Positions 35,567-44,085 of a stretch of DNA of 64,000 bases are shown here, piece by piece; positions within the stretch are counted from its first letter, which is position 1; each line of letters starts with the position of its first letter. Below the pieces are notes generated by a model, which was not told where the DNA came from, searched no databases, and was given only the letters and a program-made list of their open reading frames with translations. The DNA is from a virus: IMG/VR virus record IMGVR_UViG_3300031857_000139, positions 1 to 64,000 of that record; one strand, written 5' to 3'. The position numbers were made by a program, and so were the translations under genes.

Positions 35567-35956
35567 GTGGCAGGCTCACTAACACTCTCGACACTTTCTG
35601 ATGGCACTAATAGCACAAATGCCACAGATGTTATTCGTGGTTCTGCAAGAGCATGGGTGAACTATAATGCTGTATCACAAAGCATTCGTGGTTCATATAA
35701 TGTAAGTTCTGTAGTTATTAATGGCACCGGAGATATTAGTGTAAATTTTACTACCGCCATGGCTGATACCAATTATTCTTGGTTTATTTCTCAGCAATTA
35801 AATGGTACAGGAAATAATGATCCAGGAGCAGCCAGCACAGCAAGAAATTTAGGAACAGGTTCTTGGGCATCCAATTCTATAAGAATTAATGTTATGTCTA
35901 ATACAAATCTTAGCCAAGAAAATCCATTAGTTTTAACAGTTGTAATATTCAGATAA
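35567..35956 (+). CDS. Fibre-tip protein, 'AWVNYN' type, GTG start
   Basis: A 129-residue paralog of the preceding gene. The GTG at 35567 is chosen because it aligns with the paralog's ATG (AGGATAAATCGTGGCAGG versus AGGATAAAAATGGCCGG) and gives MAGSLTLSTLSDG. The core GSARAWVNYNAVSQSIRGSY followed by NVSSVVINGTGDISVNF matches the tip of the long fibre at 53933. The chain ends LVLTVVIFR. It is followed by a family C partner gene, as is the tip at 53933. Confidence 0.75.
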   Translation: MAGSLTLSTLSDGTNSTNATDVIRGSARAWVNYNAVSQSIRGSYNVSSVVINGTGDISVNFTTAMADTNYSWFISQQLNGTGNNDPGAASTARNLGTGSWASNSIRINVMSNTNLSQENPLVLTVVIFR

Positions 35957-35975
35957 TTTTTTAAAGGAAACAAAA

Positions 35976-36392
35976 ATGAGTCAGGTAATTATTTTTAGAA
36001 ATGATAATGGTGGTGTGGCTACCTGTATTCCAACAGGTGAACTCTCCATCGAAGCAGTATTAGAAAAAGATGTGCCAAAAGGCCGTGGTGGTCGTATTGT
36101 CGAGCAGACATCTTTACCAAATCAATACAATGATTTCTATGATGCTTGGGAGATGGATTCTACCAGCGTTACAGTTAATCTTACAAAGGCCAAAGAGTTA
36201 ACCAAAACTCGTTTGCGTTTAGAGCGAGCACCTTTATTGGCCGCACAAGATGTATTGTTTCAAAGAGCTCAAGAAGCCAATGCAGATACAACAGCAATCG
36301 TAGCAGAAAAAAATCGTCTGCGTGATATTACTGATTTGGCTGATGCAGCTACCACACTAGAACAACTCAGAGCATTGAAAGCAGAAGCCTAA
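35976..36392 (+). CDS. Fibre-associated partner protein, family C (fused form)
   Basis: A 138-residue protein with two parts. Residues about 1-65 form a small alpha/beta domain (VIIFRNDNGGVATCIPTGELSIEAVLEKDVPKGR...DAWEMDS). Residues about 66-138 form a helical part (KAKELTKTRLRLERAPLLAA, then ADTTAIVAEKNRLRDIT). Two separate overlapping genes at 55085 and 55336 encode the same two parts. Both versions follow an 'AWVNFN' tip, which suggests an assembly chaperone or cap dedicated to that tip type. The helical part recalls tail fibre assembly proteins, but I cannot assign a family. Confidence 0.72.
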   Translation: MSQVIIFRNDNGGVATCIPTGELSIEAVLEKDVPKGRGGRIVEQTSLPNQYNDFYDAWEMDSTSVTVNLTKAKELTKTRLRLERAPLLAAQDVLFQRAQEANADTTAIVAEKNRLRDITDLADAATTLEQLRALKAEA

Positions 36393-36393
36393 T

Positions 36394-36834
36394 ATGTCAG
36401 TAACTATTTCGGGTAATAGTAATATTGTTTTGCAAGTGGTTCAAGGAACAATATCGGGGCAAGGTTCAACTACATCTACAAGTTATACAGATACAGGATT
36501 GACTGTTTCTATTACTCCAACAAGTTCTTCTAGCAAAGTGTTAGTTTTAGTTAATTTAAATGGATGTTTAACATTAAATGGAAGCACTGCAATGTTAGTA
36601 GATTTATTAAGAGGAAGCACTAGCGTTTGTAAATTTGGCGAAGCTGGGTTAAATGGCGGAACAAATAGAAATGATTTTGGAGATTTTGCTGTATCTTTTT
36701 TAGATTCACCAGCAACAACTTCTTCAACCACTTATAAAGTTCAAGCAAAATCTAGTGGCGGCGGTCAAGTGTATTGGTGCAATCAAACTAATAATTCAAT
36801 TTCTACAATTACAGTATTGGAGATTGCAGCATGA
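36394..36834 (+). CDS. Fibre-tip protein, 'ITPTS...LMEIAA' type
   Basis: A 146-residue beta-sandwich tip. Landmarks are LQVVQGTISG, TSYTDTGLTVSITPTSSSSKVLVLV, FLDSPATTSSTTYKVQA and the ending ISTITVLEIAA. Four further genes here share the same layout (38178, 42340, 43184, 53159), each followed by a family A partner. The fold may be a jelly roll; I cannot name the ligand. The stop overlaps the partner start by four bases. Confidence 0.75.
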   Translation: MSVTISGNSNIVLQVVQGTISGQGSTTSTSYTDTGLTVSITPTSSSSKVLVLVNLNGCLTLNGSTAMLVDLLRGSTSVCKFGEAGLNGGTNRNDFGDFAVSFLDSPATTSSTTYKVQAKSSGGGQVYWCNQTNNSISTITVLEIAA

Positions 36835-37100
36835 ACCACGAAGCTATTTACAAATTAAATCCTTCTGTTGTAACCATTCGTGGTGATGTTGCTTATGATA
36901 AAGATGATGTTGAAGTTGCATACAATAAAGACGCTGTGCAAGATTATGTGAATGCTCATGATTATATTGCTAAGAGAGCATCAGAATACCCACCCATCAC
37001 GGACTACCTTGATGGTATTGTAAAAGGTGATACAGAACAAGTGCAGGCTTACATTGATGCCTGTCTGGCCGTCAAAGCTAAATATCCAAAACCAGAATAA
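36831..37100 (+). CDS. Fibre partner protein, family A
   Basis: An 89-residue protein (MNHEAIYKLNPSVVTIRGD...). The C-terminal part EYPPITDYLDGIVKGDTEQVQAYIDACLAVKAKYPKPE is the family A signature: EYP-x3-(D/E)-x-L-D, a helix with Q/E-A, and a final (V)K-x-K-(Y/F)-P-K. Such endings occur in phage tail fibre assembly or tail assembly chaperone-like genes. It overlaps the tip gene before it by four bases. It probably folds or stabilises that tip (inference from five repeated pairings). Confidence 0.7.
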   Translation: MNHEAIYKLNPSVVTIRGDVAYDKDDVEVAYNKDAVQDYVNAHDYIAKRASEYPPITDYLDGIVKGDTEQVQAYIDACLAVKAKYPKPE

Positions 37101-37105
37101 ATTAA

Positions 37106-38170
37106 ATGCCAATAACACAAAGTTCAATCGCTAGTAATGTAATCTCAGGTGCAACAGGCCTGACAGGACCTACTGGCCCTACAGGACCAAATGGACCAAC
37201 TGGCGCAACAGGTCCTACAGGTCCTACTGGACCAAATGGACCTACGGGACCTACCGGTGCTACTGGTGGTACACCGTGGTTGTTAAATGGAACAAGTGCT
37301 TATTATAATTCAGGTAGTGTTGGAATTGGTACTTCTACTCCTAATGATAAATTAGATGTAAACGGCACAGACGCTTTTGTTCGAATTGATAGGTCTAATG
37401 GTGAGCCGGGAATTACCATGAGGTATGCTGGTTCAACAACCAATCGTGGTGACATTCTTCTTACTACTGGTGGTGCAATGTATTTTACTTCTGGTGGCAC
37501 CACAGAACGGATGCGTATTGACTCTAGTGGGAACGTAGGTATTGGTACCACTACCGCTGGCGGTGCAAGATTACAGTTATTCATAAACAAGTCTAATACA
37601 ACAACGACTGATATGACGGATAACTCAACCTTAAGCCTTGCCAACTCTGGTACAGGTAACGGTGTGTTTAACTGTATTAAATTTGCTGCTAATCAGCAGG
37701 ATATGTTTATTTCTTCATTTAATAACAATACCCAAGCAAATAGAAGAATTGGTTTTTTTGTTGGTAGCGTAGCTGGTAATGCTACAACTGATGAACAAGT
37801 AAGTATTTACGGTAATGGTAACTTTGCCTTTAACTCAGGCTATGGTTCAACAGCTGTTGCATATGGCTGTCGTGCATGGGTAATGTTTAATGGTACGAAT
37901 GGAGCTATCAGCGCTTCTGGAAATATAAGTTATGTTACTAGAAACGGAACAGGCGATTACACAATAGGATTCTCTAACGGTATGCCAGATGGTGCTTATG
38001 TAATTTCAGGAATGTTAAAACCAACATCTGGCCAAGCAGGTAATAATTCAAGGTCTGTAAATATTGCATACGATACAACTCCATCTACCTCTTCATTTAG
38101 AGTTAGAACTGCAACTTCTAGTGCTGGTTATGAGGATCCTCAGTATGTTTATTTAACTGTTCACAGATAA
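37106..38170 (+). CDS. Collagen-like fibre with 'VGIGT' shaft and 'AWVMFN' tip
   Basis: A 354-residue fibre. The N-terminus is [18 protein letters not shown]. Residues about 15-55 are Gly-X-Y triplets (GPT, GPN, GAT). Residues about 57-235 form a beta shaft with [20 protein letters not shown] and [20 protein letters not shown], motifs usually found before S74 chaperones. Residues about 245-354 are a tip domain ([36 protein letters not shown]...GMPDGAYV). Close DNA similarity to 53933 around the GGCTGTCGTGCATGGG segment points to exchange of tips. No family C partner follows this copy. Confidence 0.8.
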   Translation: MPITQSSIASNVISGATGLTGPTGPTGPNGPTGATGPTGPTGPNGPTGPTGATGGTPWLLNGTSAYYNSGSVGIGTSTPNDKLDVNGTDAFVRIDRSNGEPGITMRYAGSTTNRGDILLTTGGAMYFTSGGTTERMRIDSSGNVGIGTTTAGGARLQLFINKSNTTTTDMTDNSTLSLANSGTGNGVFNCIKFAANQQDMFISSFNNNTQANRRIGFFVGSVAGNATTDEQVSIYGNGNFAFNSGYGSTAVAYGCRAWVMFNGTNGAISASGNISYVTRNGTGDYTIGFSNGMPDGAYVISGMLKPTSGQAGNNSRSVNIAYDTTPSTSSFRVRTATSSAGYEDPQYVYLTVHR

Positions 38171-38177
38171 AAAATAA

Positions 38178-38888
38178 ATGCCAAATTTAAGTAATCTAAT
38201 CTCGTCAGCTATCTCAGGTGCCACAGGTGCGGTGGGTCCTACAGGACCAACAGGACCAAATGGCGCTACAGGTATTACTGGTTCTACAGGCCCAACAGGA
38301 CCAGGTGGTCCAACAGGACCAGTAGGTGCAACAGGATTAACTGGCGGTCAAGGTGCCACAGGTGTTACAGGTCCTACAGGACCAGGTGGTCCAACAGGAC
38401 CTACGGGGCCAATTGGTGCTACAGGTGTTACAGGAACAGGTGCAGTTAAACAAGTTGTAAGTGTTACAAAACAAGATCCTTTCACAACAACAAATACAGG
38501 TTACATTGATATTACTGGCATGGCTGCAACAATTACACCAACAAGTGCAACAAGTAAAATATTAGTTTCTGTTCAATTAAGTCTTGCTGGTACAAACAAT
38601 ACCTATCATTGTTATATACGATTAAATAGAAATGGTTCCAATATTTCAGGAAGTAATGGAACATGGAGTACCAATTTATCCATGATGCATAAAAATATTA
38701 ACGACTCTCGTGATTTGGATACTCATGCAATGAATTATTTGGATTCTCCTGGAACAACTTCTGCTGTTACATATCAATTACAAATAGCTGTTCAAGGAAA
38801 TACATTTTTTGTAAATCGTGGTGGTAATACTGAAAGTTTTTCAGCTTCAAATATTTCCACAATTACACTTATGGAGATTGCAGCATGA
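38178..38888 (+). CDS. Collagen-like fibre with 'LMEIAA' tip
   Basis: A 236-residue protein. The N-terminus [17 protein letters not shown] is followed by a long uninterrupted Gly-X-Y run (about 14-88; [12 protein letters not shown]). Then comes a tip domain of the type seen at 36394 ([13 protein letters not shown]...[17 protein letters not shown]...[20 protein letters not shown]...[10 protein letters not shown]). This fuses a collagen shaft and a tip that are separate genes elsewhere. It overlaps its family A partner by four bases. Confidence 0.8.
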   Translation: MPNLSNLISSAISGATGAVGPTGPTGPNGATGITGSTGPTGPGGPTGPVGATGLTGGQGATGVTGPTGPGGPTGPTGPIGATGVTGTGAVKQVVSVTKQDPFTTTNTGYIDITGMAATITPTSATSKILVSVQLSLAGTNNTYHCYIRLNRNGSNISGSNGTWSTNLSMMHKNINDSRDLDTHAMNYLDSPGTTSAVTYQLQIAVQGNTFFVNRGGNTESFSASNISTITLMEIAA

Positions 38889-39196
38889 TTTCTGATGCAA
38901 TATTATCTCTTAGACCTGGCGCCAAATGGAGCATCAATGGTGAAGATTATGACCAATTGGTTTGGGCAGATACAGAACAAACCAAACCAACCAAATCTGA
39001 AGTTATGGTTGAAGTTGAGCGATTAAAAATTGAAGTAGAAAGAAACAAATATCAAAATCAAAGATACTATGAGTATCCATCAGTTCGTGAGCAACTTGAT
39101 GCATTGTATCACGATATTAAAACAGGTAACTTGGAATCAGGCACATGGATTGCAGCAATCGAAGCCGTTAAAGAAAAATATCCTAAACCAGAATAA
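38885..39196 (+). CDS. Fibre partner protein, family A
   Basis: A 103-residue protein. The N-terminal half differs from the other family A members ([27 protein letters not shown]), with a charged helix ([20 protein letters not shown]). The C-terminal half has [20 protein letters not shown]...[14 protein letters not shown]. It overlaps the tip gene (ATGA). The variable front and conserved back would suit a chaperone that reads a variable tip and docks to a shared site. Confidence 0.7.
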   Translation: MISDAILSLRPGAKWSINGEDYDQLVWADTEQTKPTKSEVMVEVERLKIEVERNKYQNQRYYEYPSVREQLDALYHDIKTGNLESGTWIAAIEAVKEKYPKPE

Positions 39197-39201
39197 ATTA
39201 A

Positions 39202-39314
39202 ATGGCAACCAATTCTAACTTTATAATCAAGAATGGCCTCACAGTAGGCTCCAATACCGTTATTGCTGCCAATGGTATGTGGGTTGGTGCCAATACAAAT
39301 CTTGTAGGCGCCAC
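39202..39314 (+). repeat. Fibre docking segment, copy 2 of 3
   Basis: Counterpart of 34008-34120 and 45432-45544. Most differences are at third codon positions. Confidence 0.85.
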
Positions 39315-40053
39315 AGGTCCTACAGGTCCCACCGGTCCAACAGGACCACAAGGTGCAACAGGACTGGGTGCAACAGGTGCCACAGGTATCATTGCACCAT
39401 GGATTGTTATCTCTGCAAATACAAATCTCATAGCGAATACTCAGTATCTTGCTAACACACAAGGCGGTGCATTTACAGCCACACTACCTGCCACACCATC
39501 GATTGGTACGATTGAAGTATTACAAGATTCTAGTGGTACATGGGGTAATAATAATTTAACGATTGCTCGTAATGGTTCACTTATTGAAGGTGTTGCAGAT
39601 GATTTAATCTTAAACATCGGTAGCTCATTAGTATATTTGATATACGATGGTACTTCATGGCAGTTATCATCAACCGCAGGTCCAGCCGGTGCAACAGGTG
39701 CCACAGGACCACAAGGTGCTACTGGTGCTGGTGCAACAGGTGCTACGGGTGTTTCTGGTCCAATCGGACCAGGAGGTCCTGCCGGCCCATCAGGACCTAC
39801 AGGCCCAACTGGTGCAACAGGTCTTACAGGACCAACAGGACCATCAGGTACAGCAGGTGCAACTGGTGTTACAGGACCAATTGGTGCCACAGGAACTACA
39901 GTAACGGATAACGGAATCATTGTGCAAGGTGCCACGATATCATCAAATGTAACTATTCTATCAGGCAACAATGCGTTCTCAGTTGGACCAATCACACAAG
40001 CAAATAATGTTGTGGTGACATTGGGTGATAATTCTCGTTGGATAGTAATTTAA
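39202..40053 (+). CDS. Collagen-like tail fibre with docking head and connector tail
   Basis: A 283-residue paralog of 34008. It has the docking head [16 protein letters not shown] with a [15 protein letters not shown] run, one beta domain ([20 protein letters not shown]...[14 protein letters not shown]), a long Gly-X-Y region (about 160-232; includes GPG, GPS, GLT) and the connector [27 protein letters not shown]. The duplicated beta domain of the 34008 version is single here, consistent with internal duplication or deletion. It follows its upstream neighbour by five bases with an AATTAAATG start context. Confidence 0.83.
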   Translation: MATNSNFIIKNGLTVGSNTVIAANGMWVGANTNLVGATGPTGPTGPTGPQGATGLGATGATGIIAPWIVISANTNLIANTQYLANTQGGAFTATLPATPSIGTIEVLQDSSGTWGNNNLTIARNGSLIEGVADDLILNIGSSLVYLIYDGTSWQLSSTAGPAGATGATGPQGATGAGATGATGVSGPIGPGGPAGPSGPTGPTGATGLTGPTGPSGTAGATGVTGPIGATGTTVTDNGIIVQGATISSNVTILSGNNAFSVGPITQANNVVVTLGDNSRWIVI

Positions 40054-40062
40054 GGAATAACA

Positions 40063-40866
40063 ATGACAATTATATTTGACGGTACACAAGGAATCACAAC
40101 GCCAGCTGAAACAGCAAACAATTCAGTTACTACTCCTGTGGTTAAATCAGGTTCAGCATTGACATTGCAAACCAATGGTAGCACAACAGCAGTAACGATT
40201 GACACAAGCCAGAATGTGGGTATTGGTACTGTAAGTCCACAAATGAGAGTAGATGTAAATGGTGGTGTTAGAGTTCAGAGTATTACTAATCCAACATCCG
40301 GTTCAGGAATGGAATTAGCTTACGATGGCACACAAGGTATTATTCAAGCATATTCAAATAGAACAACTTTGGCTTCGGTACCGGTATATCTTGTAACTGG
40401 CCAACTCAAATTTCCTCCTACACAAAATCCTTCAAGCGATGCGAATACACTCGATGATTATGAAGAAGGGACTTGGACACCAGTGCTAGCTGCTAGCAAT
40501 TCTGGTCCTACTGTAACTTATACAGTTCAACAAGGCAGATATACAAAAATTGGTAGAACTGTTTTTATTGAATGTTATTTAAGGCTTACATCTTATTCTG
40601 GTGGTTCAGGTAATGCAAAAGTTGGAGGATTACCATTTACTTCCGCTGGGCAACCTTATGGTTACATGGTAGTGGGTGAAAATACCGGAATTACTGTAAG
40701 TGGAACATATTATACTTTACAAGGTGGTGTGGATGCCAGCGGAACAACAGTTACTTTGCTTAAAGCAGCGCCAAACGCAGCTACTACAGCTGTTAATTTA
40801 ACAGAAATTGGTTCATCAACAACCGTATATCTTATTTTTTCTGGAACTTATACTGCATCAGCTTAA
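40063..40866 (+). CDS. Fibre with 'VGIGT' shaft and 'DDYEEGTWTP' tip
   Basis: A 267-residue protein. Residues 1-30 (MTIIFDGTQGITTPAETANN) are an attachment segment. Residues about 40-125 are a beta shaft (GSTTAVTIDTSQNVGIGTVSPQMRVDVNGG). From about 128, N-T-L-D-D-Y-E-E-G-T-W-T-P-V introduces the tip domain with GRYTKIGRTVFIECYLRLTS and a SGGSGNAKVGGLPFTS loop. This start is common in phage fibre tips. The gene at 41177 has the same tip type. A terminator-like hairpin overlaps its stop, and a small family D partner follows. Confidence 0.75.
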   Translation: MTIIFDGTQGITTPAETANNSVTTPVVKSGSALTLQTNGSTTAVTIDTSQNVGIGTVSPQMRVDVNGGVRVQSITNPTSGSGMELAYDGTQGIIQAYSNRTTLASVPVYLVTGQLKFPPTQNPSSDANTLDDYEEGTWTPVLAASNSGPTVTYTVQQGRYTKIGRTVFIECYLRLTSYSGGSGNAKVGGLPFTSAGQPYGYMVVGENTGITVSGTYYTLQGGVDASGTTVTLLKAAPNAATTAVNLTEIGSSTTVYLIFSGTYTASA

Positions 40867-40895
40867 CTAGACCAGATTAGTCTAGTCGGATTTTT
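40866..40895 (+). terminator. Possible rho-independent terminator or mRNA hairpin
   Basis: Perfect 7-bp inverted repeat ACTAGAC / GTCTAGT with a 7-base loop (stem arms 40866-40872 and 40880-40886), followed by CGGATTTTT. It starts at the last base of the preceding stop codon and leaves an AAAGGAG ribosome site for the next gene intact. The stem is short and has only three G-C pairs, so it may be a processing hairpin rather than a strong terminator. Confidence 0.45.
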
Positions 40896-40911
40896 AAAAA
40901 GGAGAATTAAA

Positions 40912-41163
40912 ATGGCATTAACAAAAGAAATCGCAGTAGACCAAATCACCGTGGTAGAAAACGGTATCGTATTGTATCGTGAAGCAACCACAATCAAAGA
41001 AGATGGTGAAGAAATTTCCAAAAAATATCACCGCACTTCACTTACACCTGGCCAAAACCTTACAGGCCAACCAGAAAAAGTGGTGGCCATTTGCAATGTT
41101 GCATGGACACCAGAAGTGATTGCAGCCTATGAGGCACAATTAGAAGCTAACCGAACAGTCTAA
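40912..41163 (+). CDS. Fibre-associated small protein, family D
   Basis: An 83-residue protein with a strong ribosome site (AAAGGAG, 40899-40905). MALTKEIAVDQITVVENGIVLYREATTIKEDGEEISKKYHRTSLTPGQ is a beta-hairpin domain I recall from many phage fibre loci; the rest (NVAWTPEVIAAYEAQLEAN) is a helix. It follows the 'DDYEEGTWTP' tip. Its presence once for two such tip genes suggests it could serve both, but this is a guess. Confidence 0.7.
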   Translation: MALTKEIAVDQITVVENGIVLYREATTIKEDGEEISKKYHRTSLTPGQNLTGQPEKVVAICNVAWTPEVIAAYEAQLEANRTV

Positions 41164-41169
41164 TAAATA
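41162..41169 (+). promoter_or_regulatory. Late-promoter-like AATAAATA
   Basis: AATAAATA overlaps the family D stop and ends seven bases before the start at 41177. The spacing is too short for a normal leader. Confidence 0.35.
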
Positions 41170-41176
41170 ATCCACT

Positions 41177-42001
41177 ATGAGTATTATATCCGCAGGCACA
41201 AGCAATACAAGCACTCTCGTATACACAGGTGATACGACAGGTGCAATGGTGTTCCAAACTAATGGAACTACCGAGGCTATGCGGATTACTTCTGCTGGTC
41301 TTGTTGGAATTGGAACATCTAATCCTAGCAGTAATGTAACTGTTAGCGGAACAGGAACAGTAATTCAATCTATAATATCCACAAGCGGTACAGGTAAAAA
41401 ATGGGATTTAATGTCCCATACTGATGGTAGATTTTTAGTTAGGCAAGGTACAATTGGTTATGCACCAATGGAAATTGATCCAACAACATACACCGTTGGA
41501 TTTAATGGAACTTCACCATCTTTAATCATTCAAGGTGGCATTCAATTTCCGTCTACTCAGGTATCTTCAGCTGATGTAAACACATTAGATGATTATGAAG
41601 AAGGAACTTGGACACCAGCTTTTAGTGGATCATCATCAAATCCAACTGTTTCATATAATTTTAGACTTGGAACTTATGTAAAGGTTGGTCGCTTAGTTAC
41701 ATTGAATGGTCATTTAAGAACATCATCCGTAAGCGGTGGTAGTGGGGATGTTTTAATTACTGGATTACCTTTTGCAGTAGATAATACAAGTAATTACACA
41801 ACTGTTGGTGTGTGTTATATGTTTAACACATCAACAGGTAAATACCCTTACTATGTCCGTTTGGACAATGGCGGTACTTCTCTTTCCCTTTATTATGGAA
41901 GTGGAACTGCTCAATCTACATCATTTGTTGTTTCTGATTTAGGTGCAAGTGCATTTAATAATGAAACAGCATTTACTATAAATTATTTAGCATCTGCTTA
42001 A
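41177..42001 (+). CDS. Fibre with 'DDYEEGTWTP' tip, second copy
   Basis: A 274-residue paralog of 40063. The N-terminus is MSIISAGTSNTSTLVYTGDTTGAMVFQTNGTTEAMRITSAGLVGIGT. The shaft includes a TPS-like element (GKKWDLMSHTDGRFLVRQG). The tip starts with N-T-L-D-D-Y-E-E-G-T-W-T-P-A (about 135-148) and continues LGTYVKVGRLVTLNGHLRTSSVSGGSGDVLITGLPF. Upper parts differ from the other copy while the tip start is nearly identical, as expected when tips and shafts are exchanged. The gene ends INYLASA, compared with FSGTYTASA in the paralog. Confidence 0.75.
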   Translation: MSIISAGTSNTSTLVYTGDTTGAMVFQTNGTTEAMRITSAGLVGIGTSNPSSNVTVSGTGTVIQSIISTSGTGKKWDLMSHTDGRFLVRQGTIGYAPMEIDPTTYTVGFNGTSPSLIIQGGIQFPSTQVSSADVNTLDDYEEGTWTPAFSGSSSNPTVSYNFRLGTYVKVGRLVTLNGHLRTSSVSGGSGDVLITGLPFAVDNTSNYTTVGVCYMFNTSTGKYPYYVRLDNGGTSLSLYYGSGTAQSTSFVVSDLGASAFNNETAFTINYLASA

Positions 42002-42017
42002 AGGTAAAAAAAATTAA

Positions 42018-42338
42018 ATGCCAGCGATTATAAATGCAGACAATGGGATAGCATCAGGTTCAGTAGGACTTAAATACTCCTCTGACAATAGCGGTGTATT
42101 GGCTTTACAATCAAACAATAATACATTGGTCGCTATTAGCAATACCAATGTATCGATGACAACCAATACGAGTGCTACCACAGTTACAGCAACGAATGGA
42201 TTGTTCTTAAATTCCAACACCATAAATACAAGTTATACGATACCTGATGGTTACAATGCAGGATCTTTTGGGCCAGTTTCAGTAGCAAACAATGCTATTG
42301 TTACAGTATCTAACACAGCCGTATGGACGATAGTATAA
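42018..42338 (+). CDS. Stand-alone fibre connector protein
   Basis: A 106-residue protein. The first 65 residues are a small beta segment (MPAIINADNGIASGSVGLKYSSDNSGVLALQSNN). The last 35 are the connector YTIPDGYNAGSFGPVSVANNAIVTVSNTAVWTIV that forms the C-terminus of the collagen-like fibres at 34008 and 39202. It starts after a 16-base gap with AAATTAAATG and is followed by the next gene after one base. It may bridge a fibre shaft to the tips encoded downstream (inference). Confidence 0.7.
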   Translation: MPAIINADNGIASGSVGLKYSSDNSGVLALQSNNNTLVAISNTNVSMTTNTSATTVTATNGLFLNSNTINTSYTIPDGYNAGSFGPVSVANNAIVTVSNTAVWTIV

Positions 42339-42339
42339 A

Positions 42340-42897
42340 ATGACAGTTAAGATTGATGGAATAGCCGGACTTACCTTTGCTGACAATTCTACACAGAATG
42401 TCACGGCTCTCAACGCATCTAATATTACCGCTGGTACATTAGGCAGGGGAAGAATGTTTGCTGGTGCCGTGTTACAAGTTGTATCAACACAAGTAGTTGG
42501 ATCTTTTAATACAAGTAGCTCAAGTTATGTTCACGCCACTAATCAATCTATTAGTATAACAAGCACGATAGCCAATAGTAAATTTTTAGTAATGGATTTT
42601 ACTCCGGTTCAATTGGGTGATTCAGATGTTCAAGCATCAACAACATTAAGGTCAAGTGTAGATAGCTACGTATCAGACTTATGCGAGCATTTACACGTTG
42701 GTTATAGTACCGCAAATGACGGATGGAGAATGACTGCTCCTCTCACGGTGCTACATTCTCCATCACAACCAGCGTCTACTACAATTACATACAGAGCATA
42801 TGTAAAAAGATATACCGGATCGGATGGTGTTTATTATCCAGATCCATGGGGTCGAGCTTTTGCTTTTGGATTTTATGTAATGGAAATTGCACCATGA
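42340..42897 (+). CDS. Fibre-tip protein, 'MEIAP' variant
   Basis: A 185-residue protein. It has an N-terminal MTVKIDGIAGLTFADNSTQN attachment segment, then GAVLQVVSTQVVGSF and a jelly-roll-like domain with SISITSTIANSKFLVMDFTP and VLHSPSQPASTTITYRAYVK, and ends FAFGFYVMEIAP. This is the same layout as 36394 but more divergent. The ATGA overlap with its family A partner supports the pairing. The body contains DLCEHLHVGYSTANDGWRM, unlike its paralogs, so the binding surface has changed. Confidence 0.72.
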   Translation: MTVKIDGIAGLTFADNSTQNVTALNASNITAGTLGRGRMFAGAVLQVVSTQVVGSFNTSSSSYVHATNQSISITSTIANSKFLVMDFTPVQLGDSDVQASTTLRSSVDSYVSDLCEHLHVGYSTANDGWRMTAPLTVLHSPSQPASTTITYRAYVKRYTGSDGVYYPDPWGRAFAFGFYVMEIAP

Positions 42898-43184
42898 TTA
42901 GAAAAATTAATGCTATTTTATCTTTAGTTCCTAATGCAGAAGTTTCTGTAACTGATACAGAAGTCATTTGGCACAATCCTTCTACACCGCCTATAACCGA
43001 TGCAGAGATAAATGCTGAACTTGCTCGACTACAAGCCGAGTATAATGCTAATGAATACCAACGCAAACGTGCTGCTGAATACCCACCAATCACAGAGCAG
43101 TTAGATAAAATATTTCATGATGGTATAGAAGAATGGAAAAAAGAAATACAAGCAGTCAAAGACAAATATCCTAAAGGCGAATAA
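42894..43184 (+). CDS. Fibre partner protein, family A
   Basis: A 96-residue protein. The ATG at 42894 overlaps the tip stop (ATGA); longer frames upstream are shadows of the tip gene. The front reads MIRKINAILSLVPNAEVSVTDTEVIWHNPSTPPITDAEINAE, with a helix LARLQAEYNANEYQRKR, then the family A back AAEYPPITEQLDKIFHDG...IQAVKDKYPKGE. It overlaps the next tip gene by one base. Confidence 0.72.
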   Translation: MIRKINAILSLVPNAEVSVTDTEVIWHNPSTPPITDAEINAELARLQAEYNANEYQRKRAAEYPPITEQLDKIFHDGIEEWKKEIQAVKDKYPKGE

Positions 43185-43780
43185 TGGCAGTTAAACTTTT
43201 ATCTTCTTCTAATGGATCAGTAACACTTGATGTGCCAGTTACATCGAGTAACTTTGCTCTGACTTTGCCTGCGGCTAATGGTACGGTGATTACAACTGGC
43301 TCTACAGGTCAAGTTATTCCTAAGGCTGCATTACCAACTGGTAGTGTGTTGCAAGTAATTCAGGCTACAACAGCATCTCCAACAAGCACAGGAGTAAATG
43401 ATTCAACTTATATAGCTACAGGTTTATCTGCAACAATAACACCAACTAGTGCTACCAGTAAAATTTTAATTTTAATAATGGCAAGAATTATTATATATGA
43501 ACCTAATGCTAACGGAGAAACAGGAACTGGATTTGCAATTTTTAGAAATGGTTCCTCTGTATTTCAAGATGCAAGTGGTTATATGGGAATGTATATAAAT
43601 GCTGCTTCTTCAAGTAATATTAGCAATATTCGCACAACAGTGCCAATTAATTATCTGGATAGTCCTTCATCTACTTCTGCATTAACTTATGTTTTTAGGA
43701 TAAATTCATACTTAGGTAGAACTGCTCTTAATACAGACGGACAAACTTCAGTAATCATTTTAATGGAGATTGCGGCATGA
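43184..43780 (+). CDS. Fibre-tip protein, 'LMEIAA' type
   Basis: A 198-residue protein. The front MAVKLLSSSNGSVTLDVPVTSSNFALTLPAANGTVITTGS is the 'TLPaanGtvittg' shaft end common in phage fibres. Residues about 55-198 are the tip (GSVLQVIQATTASPT...[20 protein letters not shown]...NYLDSPSSTSALTYVFRIN...VIILMEIAA). It overlaps its family A partner by four bases. Confidence 0.75.
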   Translation: MAVKLLSSSNGSVTLDVPVTSSNFALTLPAANGTVITTGSTGQVIPKAALPTGSVLQVIQATTASPTSTGVNDSTYIATGLSATITPTSATSKILILIMARIIIYEPNANGETGTGFAIFRNGSSVFQDASGYMGMYINAASSSNISNIRTTVPINYLDSPSSTSALTYVFRINSYLGRTALNTDGQTSVIILMEIAA

Positions 43781-44085
43781 GTATTGAAAAACTCCATAAA
43801 GCTGTTTTTGCTTTATATCCAAATATCATTGCTGTTCATGGTGGTGATATTGATTCTTTAGAAGCAATAGATAAAACAGAAAAAAATATTGTTATCGACA
43901 AAAATGCGGTACTTAATTGGCAAGACCCAAATGAATACAAGTATCAAAGAGCCAAAGAGTACCCATCACTTGCTGACTTTGCTGATGCCTATTACTGGAT
44001 GCAAAAAGGTCAAACTGATTTGATGGATGAATATGTGGCCAAATGTGATGCCGTTAAAAATAAATTTCCTAAGGAAACAACATAA
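43777..44085 (+). CDS. Fibre partner protein, family A
   Basis: A 102-residue protein (MSIEKLHKAVFALYPNIIAVHGGD...). It shares LNWQDPNEYKYQRAKEYPSLADFADAY with the partner at 53656 (AWQDPNEYKYNRKSEYPSIGDQLDAL) and ends CDAVKNKFPKETT. It overlaps both its tip gene (4 bases) and the next fibre (1 base). This indicates cassette insertion into a continuous, coupled reading order. Confidence 0.72.
   Translation: MSIEKLHKAVFALYPNIIAVHGGDIDSLEAIDKTEKNIVIDKNAVLNWQDPNEYKYQRAKEYPSLADFADAYYWMQKGQTDLMDEYVAKCDAVKNKFPKETT

Noticed and set aside
35976-36392. Family C partner as a canonical lambda-type Tfa protein
   Set aside because: The helical part is reminiscent, but no Tfa signature can be confirmed by eye, so only 'partner' is claimed.
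39441-39995. Minus-strand Pro/Val-rich open frame (184 codons), and similar ones at 33656-34198 and 45416-45667
   Set aside because: Shadows of collagen-like Gly-Pro-Thr coding; same codon composition effect, wholly inside real genes.
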